Shown here: piece after piece, positions 1-5,457 of the stretch | Numbering within the stretch: the first letter of the stretch is position 1 | Layout of the letters: each line of letters starts with the position of its first letter | Assembly: GCA_947074265.1 (NCBI GenBank) | Contig: CAMTPD010000084.1 | Coordinates: 1 to 6,697 of the forward strand | Origin: an uncultured Porphyromonadaceae bacterium | Lineage (GTDB): Bacteria > Bacteroidota > Bacteroidia > Bacteroidales > CAMTPD01 | Length of the DNA stretch: 6,697 bases | Reading direction: 5' to 3' | Program-made: the position numbers and the translations under genes | The notes under the pieces: generated by a model | The model's database searches: none | The model's input: the letters and a program-made list of their open reading frames with translations, nothing else | Told to the model about the DNA's origin: nothing

Positions 1-2
1 AG

Positions 3-45
3 AAAAAAAGGACGATTTCAACGCAATGCTGAAGTCGTCCTTTTT
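3..45. terminator. Bidirectional intrinsic terminator after the DUF4396 gene
   Basis: A 15-bp stem pairs positions 5-19 with 31-45, with one G-U pair and an 11-base loop. An A-run on the left (3-9) and a T-run on the right (41-45) give a U-tract in either direction. It begins 11 bases past the stop codon of the minus-strand gene at 57-914, so it most likely ends that transcript. The symmetry suggests it also stops a plus-strand transcript arriving from outside the window; that gene cannot be seen. Confidence 0.88.
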
Positions 46-56
46 CCTTATACAAA

Positions 57-914
57 TCACATTCCGGCTTTAATACCTGTTTTCACTAATATCCAATTGA
101 CAGGATACGCTGTAATGAAACCTGCACACATAGCTAATTGCATCATAAACCAAAACTCCCATGATGTCTTAGGTAAATCGCCATGATAAATCCCGAATAA
201 GGCAATTGCCATCCAACCATACATTCCTACTTGCCAAGATGTAAGGGAAAAGAAATCAATCTTCAATGCTCTCATAATACCTTTTCCTACAGGCAAGTGT
301 AACATCGGTTGTATTGCAACATACTGAAAAAAGATACCAATCGCTAAAGCTAAAATATAATCGAGTATCCACTGTCCTGTAATACCTGTTCCAACAATAA
401 TAGCAGGAAAGAAAAAAACGAGCCACTCTCCTATCAAATCGGCCAAAGTACAACCAGCTCCGCAATGTAAAGTTGATAAGGCGACTTTCTGCCAAAAAGG
501 TTTTGCCGGCATCTTCATATCTGGCATATCCATTTTCTTCATATCCTCCATCTTCATATTATCATGATGCATCGACATATCCATGCCTGCCATATCGTGA
601 TGCATATCCATCTTCATGTCTTTATCCATCGACATCGCATGATCCATCTTCATACCAGGCATCTTCATATCTTTCATGTTCATGTCCATATCCATGCTCA
701 TGTCCATACTACCCATATCCATTGGCTTATTTCCCAGTTTAAAATAAGCAACAAGACCAATTATTCCAGACCATAAAGCTGTTAAAGGCCACACAGCTTC
801 CATTATTTTCATTTCCTGTGGATGTCCGTTTTTTATATGTAAAAAGACAATTATAGCGCAAAGGATACTAGAAATAATCCAGCATGCTGCAAAAATGGAG
901 AAGTACTCATTCAT
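57..914 (-). CDS. DUF4396 family membrane protein with Met/His/Asp-rich metal-binding-like loop
   Basis: This 285-residue polytopic inner-membrane protein has an unknown function. Two hydrophobic segments (about 6-26 and 41-60) are followed by a low-complexity loop (65-135) with 28 Met, 15 Asp and 5 His, including two HH pairs. The C-terminal part (about 140-280) fits DUF4396: the motif LHCGAGCTLADLIGEW at 149-164 leads into about four hydrophobic segments (161-178, 184-203, 226-244, 253-277). Met/His-rich loops are typical of copper or silver handling proteins, so a metal role is inferred; no catalytic site is visible. The loop side is uncertain, because positive-inside reasoning gives conflicting answers for the two halves. 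The open frame extends to 1052, but that extension runs through the neighbouring gene's terminator, so I chose the ATG at 912-914. It follows an A-rich stretch, has no Shine-Dalgarno, and begins with an acidic residue then a helix. Family assignment is from memory of the motif. Confidence 0.85.
   Translation of the reverse strand: MNEYFSIFAACWIISSILCAIIVFLHIKNGHPQEMKIMEAVWPLTALWSGIIGLVAYFKLGNKPMDMGSMDMSMDMDMNMKDMKMPGMKMDHAMSMDKDMKMDMHHDMAGMDMSMHHDNMKMEDMKKMDMPDMKMPAKPFWQKVALSTLHCGAGCTLADLIGEWLVFFFPAIIVGTGITGQWILDYILALAIGIFFQYVAIQPMLHLPVGKGIMRALKIDFFSLTSWQVGMYGWMAIALFGIYHGDLPKTSWEFWFMMQLAMCAGFITAYPVNWILVKTGIKAGM
510..722 (-). repeat. Low-complexity Met/Asp/Lys codon repeat inside the DUF4396 gene
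   Basis: This stretch encodes residues 65-135 of the DUF4396 protein and consists of degenerate repeats of the type MDM, MKM and DMKM. The DNA has a 6-9 base periodicity built from ATG alternating with GAT/GAC and AAG/AAA. Such a tract can expand or contract by slippage, so its length probably varies between relatives. The apparent His-rich frame on the opposite strand arises only because CAT is the complement of ATG. Confidence 0.85.
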
Positions 915-952
915 AGTTTTTTCAATTATTCGTGTTATAAAGAAGAAACAAG

Positions 953-978
953 TTGACAAAGTCAATGTTTTGCAAAAC
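953..978. promoter_or_regulatory. Two adjacent palindromes upstream of the DUF4396 gene, candidate operator
   Basis: Two perfect inverted repeats lie one base apart: TTGACAAAGTCAA (953-965; 5-bp arms, 3-base centre) and GTTTTGCAAAAC (967-978; fully palindromic). They sit in the only region that can hold this gene's promoter, between the terminator ending at 994 and the ATG at 914. Read on the minus strand, the first palindrome contains TGACTTTG, one mismatch from the Bacteroides -7 consensus TAnnTTTG. I found no -33 TTTG at the usual spacing, so the exact promoter is uncertain. Overlap of a dyad with a -7-like element would suit repression by a dimeric regulator, which is inference. Confidence 0.45.
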
Positions 979-993
979 AAATAGATCTTAAGC

Positions 994-1046
994 AAAAAAG
1001 AGGGTCTTTCCTTTGGCGTTATAAACAACCAAAGAAAAGGCCCTCT
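994..1046 (-). terminator. Intrinsic terminator of the AspT/YidE-like transporter gene
   Basis: A long hairpin pairs 999-1016 with 1029-1046. It has 17 pairs, including one G-U, one mismatch (1010 against 1035), and a 12-base loop. The GC-rich base (AGAGGG with CCCTCT) is followed on the minus strand by a T-run (complement of 994-999). It starts 40 bases after the transporter's stop codon. Its position also shows that the longest frame of the next gene, which would begin at 1052, is not the real coding start. Confidence 0.9.
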
Positions 1047-1070
1047 ACTCATTCACGAATATCTAGTTAC

Positions 1071-1082
1071 GAATACGTATTC
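1071..1082. repeat. 12-bp perfect palindrome GAATACGTATTC after the transporter stop
   Basis: GAATACGTATTC lies 3 bases beyond the stop codon of the minus-strand transporter. The heptamer ACGAATA appears twice nearby (1055-1061 and 1069-1075), the second overlapping the palindrome. There is no U-run, so this is not the terminator, which follows at 994-1046. Purpose unknown; chance is possible in AT-rich spacer. Confidence 0.5.
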
Positions 1083-1085
1083 TAT

Positions 1086-2765
1086 TTATAAAAATATGGT
1101 AAGCATTAGTTGAGCTGTAATTACACGCAAAAACATTACAACCGGATAAACCGTTGCATATGCAACAGCAGGATGTGGACCTCCAATGTTTGTATTTGCG
1201 TATGTCAGAGCCATCGGATTCGACATACTACCACAAAGCATACCTGAAACATGTGGTAAATCCATTTTCATAAACTTTACAGCATAGATTCCCACAATCA
1301 ATACAGGAATTACAGTAAGTAAGAATCCTGCAAGAATCCATAGTGCCCCTTCAGCTCTAAATACGGTTTCAAAGAATTGACCACCCGAATCGATACCTAA
1401 ACCAGCAAGATAAAGAACAATTCCTATCTGACGAAGCATTAAGTTCGCACTCTGTGTAGTATAGGTAACAATCGAAAAACGCGGACCAAAAGCCCCCATT
1501 AGAATTCCTACAATAATTGGACCGCCGGCAATACCCAACTGTACAGGTACTGTAACACCAGGCACTTTAATTGGTAAAGAACCAATAACTAACCCCAGTA
1601 GAATACCAATAAAAATAGCGATCAAATTGGGTTCCTTCAATCGAGCAAGAGAGTTGCCAAGTAAACGCTCTACATTCTTTGTTGAAGCACGCTCTCCAAC
1701 TACGGTCACTTTATCTCCAATCTGAAGCAATAAATCGCGATTAGGTTGCAGATCAATACCTGCTCGATTCACTCGTGTAATATTTACGCCATAATGATTA
1801 CGGATACGAAGAGAACCAAGCGTTTTCCCATTTACTTTATTTTGAGTAATAATAATCTGACGAGAAACCAATTCACTATCAATGTCATTCCAATCAATAC
1901 CCTCTTCATTCCAATCAAGATCTTCTTTTGCCCCAAAAAGCAATTCAAGCCATTTGGCATCGCTCTCCGTAGTCATAATCAGAACCACATCGTCCAAATC
2001 AAAGACAGTGCTCGAAGTTGGAATTGTAACTTTACCTTTCTTCCAGATACGCGAAATCACAAAGTTTTTATGTGAAAGAGCCACAACATCTTTGACACTT
2101 TTACCTACGATTTGTTTGTTCGAAACCTTGAAGCTCACAATATACGTAGACTTGCAATCCTTACGATCATATCTTGCTTCATCCGGAATACTTTTGGGAA
2201 ACACATTTTTAAGAAGAGCCAGTGCTAAGATAACCCCTACCACACCTAACGGATATGTAACAGCACAACCAAGTGCAATCTCCGACAAAGGAATATTCGG
2301 ATCCATGATGTGCAAATAATTGAGAGTCTGCTGTGCAGCACCAAGTGCCGGTGTGTTTGTCACAGCTCCGGATAAGATACCCATCATATCAGGCATAGAA
2401 ATACCCATCGTGTAATGCAACACAACACTCAAGATCAAACCAACTACTACAACAGCAATAGCCAGCATGCTTAATTTTATACCTCCTTCCTTCAATGAAG
2501 AGAAAAAACCCGGTCCTACTTGCAATCCTAATGCATACACAAATAAGATAAGACCAAAACTTTGTGCAAAGCTCAACATTTGTTTGTCTGGTGCCAAACC
2601 GAAGTGCCCGGCTATAATACCTACAAAGAAAACAAATGTGATACCGAGGGAAATCCCTGCAATTTTAATGCGTCCAAGGGCTAATCCCAATGCACTTACA
2701 GCACAGAAAACCAAGACAGATTGTACCACTGTCTGGTTATGAAATAAACTATCTAACCATTCCAT
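1086..2765 (-). CDS. Putative AspT/YidE-family transporter with two TrkA-C domains
   Basis: This 559-residue inner-membrane transporter has the family's usual architecture: a membrane half (about 12-190), two soluble TrkA-C/RCK-C domains (about 202-278 and 296-370), then a second membrane half (about 378-559). Duplicated family motifs are visible. The first half has LQVGPGFFSSL (81-91) and GAVTNTPALGAA (133-144). The second has GIAGGPIIVGILMG (411-424) and GMLCGSMSNPMALTYAN (507-523), matching the internal repeat of AspT-type proteins. AspT itself exchanges aspartate and alanine; most relatives have no assigned substrate, so none is claimed. The TrkA-C domains probably bind a small ligand that gates transport. 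The frame opens at 2795, but I prefer the ATG at 2763-2765 (MEWLDSLF), which matches how I recall Bacteroidales homologues beginning; a perfect -7 element lies within the extra 30 bases. The gene is complete and is divergent from the receptor gene. Confidence 0.9.
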   Translation of the reverse strand: MEWLDSLFHNQTVVQSVLVFCAVSALGLALGRIKIAGISLGITFVFFVGIIAGHFGLAPDKQMLSFAQSFGLILFVYALGLQVGPGFFSSLKEGGIKLSMLAIAVVVVGLILSVVLHYTMGISMPDMMGILSGAVTNTPALGAAQQTLNYLHIMDPNIPLSEIALGCAVTYPLGVVGVILALALLKNVFPKSIPDEARYDRKDCKSTYIVSFKVSNKQIVGKSVKDVVALSHKNFVISRIWKKGKVTIPTSSTVFDLDDVVLIMTTESDAKWLELLFGAKEDLDWNEEGIDWNDIDSELVSRQIIITQNKVNGKTLGSLRIRNHYGVNITRVNRAGIDLQPNRDLLLQIGDKVTVVGERASTKNVERLLGNSLARLKEPNLIAIFIGILLGLVIGSLPIKVPGVTVPVQLGIAGGPIIVGILMGAFGPRFSIVTYTTQSANLMLRQIGIVLYLAGLGIDSGGQFFETVFRAEGALWILAGFLLTVIPVLIVGIYAVKFMKMDLPHVSGMLCGSMSNPMALTYANTNIGGPHPAVAYATVYPVVMFLRVITAQLMLTIFL

Positions 2766-2783
2766 ATATTTACAAAAAGCGCG

Positions 2784-2791
2784 CAAAAGTA
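2784..2791 (-). promoter_or_regulatory. -7 promoter element for the transporter gene
   Basis: The minus strand reads TACTTTTG, a perfect match to the Bacteroides -7 consensus TAnnTTTG, 18 bases before the chosen ATG at 2765. A TTTG on the same strand (2818-2821) is 26 bases away, longer than the usual 19-21, so the -33 element is unconvincing. Use of this promoter would give a very short leader and would rule out translation from 2795. Confidence 0.45.
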
Positions 2792-2846
2792 ACAACTTCT
2801 AGCCATATATAGGTATACAAAGCCATAAAAACTACAAAAAATAGGG

Positions 2847-2878
2847 ATTGATGTGTCATTGTATTCGTTATTTCTTTG
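2847..2878 (+). promoter_or_regulatory. Candidate promoter for the TonB-dependent receptor
   Basis: ATTG at 2847-2850 (-33-like, consensus TTTG) is separated by 20 bases from TTTCTTTG at 2871-2878 (-7-like, one mismatch from TAnnTTTG). The spacing is what Bacteroides promoters use. Transcription would start near 2885, giving a leader of about 30 bases. I saw no convincing Fur box in the divergent region. Confidence 0.45.
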
Positions 2879-2886
2879 CAATCGTA

Positions 2887-2916
2887 AATCATTAACTAAT
2901 GAATCACTAACTCATG
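2887..2916 (+). repeat. 15-bp tandem duplication ending at the receptor start codon
   Basis: AATCATTAACTAATG (2887-2901) is followed immediately by AATCACTAACTCATG (2902-2916), matching at 13 of 15 positions. The second copy ends in the ATG of the receptor gene and the first in an upstream in-frame ATG. The first copy also contains the inverted repeat TCATTA-AC-TAATGA (2889-2902). This sits just after the predicted transcription start, where an operator or a leader structure could act. Confidence 0.7.
2899..2910 (+). other. Possible three-codon leader reading frame (Met-Asn-His-stop)
   Basis: ATG AAT CAC TAA lies 3 bases ahead of the receptor's ATG and in the same frame. It results from the tandem duplication. 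If ribosomes start here they would terminate three bases before the true start, so it could lower or couple translation of the receptor. No Shine-Dalgarno precedes either ATG, and translation of this frame is unproven. Confidence 0.25.
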
Positions 2917-5292
2917 CGTACTAAATTCTTAACGTTTATACTAGCCTTTTCTACCGGTGTTTGTGTCTATGCAAAATCGGGCGATGGTAAAATATCCGGA
3001 ATTGTCAAAGATACTGATGGAGCTCCACTAGTAGGAGCAAACATTTGGAATAAGAAATATAAAATTGGTACTGTAACCGACAGTAACGGACATTTTATCT
3101 TAAAGAATCTTCCGGAAGAAGAGCTTTTTCTCGATATTAAATACATAGGCTTTATTACTCAACAAGATACGGTCGTAGTTCGTTCAACAACCCCAATAAA
3201 GAAAAAATATACACTTCATCACAACGAAGTCGAGATAGACGAAGTTATCGTGCAAGCTCCTCGCAAGCAAATGAATGAACACATGCCATTCACAATGAGT
3301 CGTCTTCCGGTTTCCATCAAAGAACAACCACAAACCATTTCTGTTATAGACCGCAAACTGATGGACGAACAAGGTGTTACAGACATTAAAGATGCGATAC
3401 TCAATGTTCCGGGCGCATACAGCTGGGCTACTTATGGTGGAGCTTTAAATAGTTTCGGCGCACGTGGCTATCGGGGTATCTCTTTTATGAAAGACGGAAT
3501 CCTTATGGAAACATCTCAGCCCGACATGGATGGTGTAGATGAAATGCAAGTAATCAAAGGCTCGTCTGCAATCTTATTCGGAAATGTTAGTCCGGGTGGT
3601 ATTATCAACCTGGCATCAAAGCGTCCTAGAACTACATTTGGAGGAAACTTCAAGGCCGCATATGGCAGCTTCAATACCTATAAAGCAAATGGAGACATCT
3701 GGGGCAGCCTTGATCGCAACTCTCGCGTATCATTCCGCCTCAACGGGTCTTATGAGAATGGAGACAGCTATCGCTCACACGTAAGCAAAGAGAAATTCTT
3801 TTTCAATCCTTCTTTACGTTGGCAATTGGGAAGAAACACAGACTTACTCATTCAATACGATTACTTGAACGACAACCGTACTCCCGACAACGGAACCATT
3901 CTTTACGATTGGAAAATATACGATCTACCTTTTGACCGCTTCACAGGTCTTACCTCCGATAATGTAGGTGTAATTAATCAGTCCGTATCAGCAACGTTGA
4001 CTCACCGACTTAACGAGAAGTTCACACTTCGTGCCGTGATGAATCGCACAACCGAAGAACGTAACGATTACCGAATTGGCAATCACTCGAACGTAATCAA
4101 AGGAACATCGTTATTAAAACGCGTACTTACGAAAACAGATTATGAGTACAATCACTCGTTGATGCAAGTAGATCTATTGGGTTCGAAAGTAAAAACAGGA
4201 TCTATTCTTCACGACTTGCAAGTAGGTATGGATTATCGTGTAACAGATAAGTTTCAGGGCGACTATAAAACAGCCGTAATCGACACCATCGACGTGATCA
4301 ATGGTCCGATTCGCAATACCATCAACGACTTACCATCTCTAGCTCGCGATAAGGATACCCGCACACGTACATCCAAGATTGGATTTATGGTACAAGACAT
4401 TGTTCATTTTAGCAACAAACTAAAAGCAACACTGGGTCTGCGTTACACAGGTGTATTCAGCGAAGAAGAACGTTTTACTTACGCTGACAATAAGACGAAA
4501 ACTTCAGCTAAAACACGCCCTCAAGGAATTTCTCCATCAGCAGGTATTTCATACTGGCCTGTGCAAAACATAAACATGTTTGCAACATATACTAACACAT
4601 TTGCGCCGACAACGCTTCGCGATATAGATGGCAATGAGCTAGGAAACCAAATTACAGATCAATTTGAAGTTGGGTTCAAGTCCGATTGGCTCGAAAACAG
4701 ATTATCTGCAAATCTAACCTACTTCTACATCTTTGACAACAATCAGGTAATGGAGGTTATGAAACAAGATGAAAACGGAGTATGGAAAGGACAAGGTTAT
4801 GGCGAGAAAAACGGAAAGCAGCGCAATCAAGGAATTGAGCTCGAAGTACAAGCACGCCCTATCAATGGCCTAAACATCCAAACCGGCTATGCATACATCG
4901 ATGCACGCTATTTAGAAAACAATAGATATATTGATAATGCCGAGCCTTTGAATACTCCAAAGCACACCTTTAATCTGTGGGCTAGTTATGCCGTACAACG
5001 CGGATTCTTAAAAGGCCTATTCGTAGGAGCCGGAGCATATTATACCGGCAAACGCTTTGCCAATGATCAAGTAAAAATACCTTGGCACGGCATCGAACCG
5101 GGCGATCCGGACGTAGTATTACCTGCATATACAGAAGTAAATATGTCGCTAGGATATCAATATCAGAAATGGAGATTTACTGTATCTGCAAAAAATCTGC
5201 TCGACGAACGAGCATACCTTGCTTATCGATACAACTTTATCAATCCTATCAATCCTCGCAACTTTAATGCGACAGTACAGTATACTCTTTAA
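2914..5292 (+). CDS. TonB-dependent siderophore-type outer-membrane receptor
   Basis: This complete 792-residue receptor should import a ferric siderophore or similar metal chelate across the outer membrane, powered by TonB-ExbB-ExbD. It has a signal peptide (1-20, likely cut after VCVYA). A carboxypeptidase-regulatory-like beta domain follows at about 26-100 (GKISGIVKDTDGAPLVGANI), the N-terminal extension common in Bacteroidota. Next come a TonB-box-like EIDEVIVQA (107-115) and a plug domain (about 130-238). The plug starts with the siderophore-receptor hallmark IKEQPQTISVIDRKLM (135-150) and includes IKGSSAILFGNVSPGGIINL. The rest is a 22-strand-type barrel ending in FNATVQYTL. The length fits the family. 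No SusD partner is adjacent, which argues against glycan uptake. A PepSY membrane protein lies 165 bases downstream on the same strand, consistent with reductive iron release. The siderophore cannot be named; copper or another chelate remains possible. Confidence 0.93.
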   Translation: MRTKFLTFILAFSTGVCVYAKSGDGKISGIVKDTDGAPLVGANIWNKKYKIGTVTDSNGHFILKNLPEEELFLDIKYIGFITQQDTVVVRSTTPIKKKYTLHHNEVEIDEVIVQAPRKQMNEHMPFTMSRLPVSIKEQPQTISVIDRKLMDEQGVTDIKDAILNVPGAYSWATYGGALNSFGARGYRGISFMKDGILMETSQPDMDGVDEMQVIKGSSAILFGNVSPGGIINLASKRPRTTFGGNFKAAYGSFNTYKANGDIWGSLDRNSRVSFRLNGSYENGDSYRSHVSKEKFFFNPSLRWQLGRNTDLLIQYDYLNDNRTPDNGTILYDWKIYDLPFDRFTGLTSDNVGVINQSVSATLTHRLNEKFTLRAVMNRTTEERNDYRIGNHSNVIKGTSLLKRVLTKTDYEYNHSLMQVDLLGSKVKTGSILHDLQVGMDYRVTDKFQGDYKTAVIDTIDVINGPIRNTINDLPSLARDKDTRTRTSKIGFMVQDIVHFSNKLKATLGLRYTGVFSEEERFTYADNKTKTSAKTRPQGISPSAGISYWPVQNINMFATYTNTFAPTTLRDIDGNELGNQITDQFEVGFKSDWLENRLSANLTYFYIFDNNQVMEVMKQDENGVWKGQGYGEKNGKQRNQGIELEVQARPINGLNIQTGYAYIDARYLENNRYIDNAEPLNTPKHTFNLWASYAVQRGFLKGLFVGAGAYYTGKRFANDQVKIPWHGIEPGDPDVVLPAYTEVNMSLGYQYQKWRFTVSAKNLLDERAYLAYRYNFINPINPRNFNATVQYTL

Positions 5293-5369
5293 ACCATAAT
5301 CGTATTTGTTAATCTTTTTTACTCAAAACAAGCATAAACCTTTTTAATTCCGCTTGGTCTATGCTATAG

Positions 5370-5424
5370 ATAACACAACAAGCTGAGAGCATCAATAAAA
5401 AAGCTAAGAGCTTGTTTGTGTTAT
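5370..5424 (+). terminator. Imperfect hairpin between receptor and PepSY genes, possible attenuator
   Basis: ATAACACAA (5370-5378) pairs with 5416-5424 and CAAGCT (5379-5384) with 5409-5414, with one bulged T at 5415. This makes 15 pairs around a 24-base loop. A T-rich but interrupted tract follows (5425-5434). It could partly terminate receptor transcription, protect the receptor mRNA end, or act as an attenuator before the PepSY gene. The stem is AU-rich, so termination may be weak. The loop flank carries a near-direct repeat, AAGCTGAGAGC (5380-5390) and AAGCTAAGAGC (5401-5411). Confidence 0.5.
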
Positions 5425-5457
5425 TTATTGTTTTATCCATCTTTAAAACTCATCTCC

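Noticed and set aside
510..722. Short periodic repeats resembling a CRISPR array or minisatellite
   Set aside because: The period is 6-9 bases with no conserved repeat and spacer pattern, and it stays in frame with the coding sequence. It is codon-level low complexity.
564..776. Plus-strand frame encoding a very His-rich peptide
   Set aside because: It is the antisense of the Met-rich loop: CAT (His) is the complement of ATG (Met). There is no promoter or start context, and the minus-strand gene explains it fully.
1882..2319. 145-codon plus-strand open frame opposite the transporter
   Set aside because: It lies wholly within the antisense of a well-supported transporter gene, has no recognisable domain and no promoter. 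It is a shadow frame.
57..2765. DUF4396 and transporter genes as one operon
   Set aside because: Both are on the minus strand, but a strong intrinsic terminator (994-1046) lies between them and the 171-base spacer has room for a separate promoter.
2889..2902. TCATTA-AC-TAATGA as a Fur box
   Set aside because: The half-sites do not follow the GATAAT/ATTATC arrangement of known Fur boxes. It is kept only as an unnamed inverted repeat.
5383..5388. CTGAGA, as in thiamine pyrophosphate riboswitches
   Set aside because: The other conserved parts of that riboswitch are absent around it, and the neighbouring genes have no thiamine link.
5416..5457. Extra 14 N-terminal codons of the PepSY gene
   Set aside because: They begin inside the right arm of the intergenic hairpin and precede the family-typical start MIKKSLTLLHKY; the ATG at 5458 is preferred.
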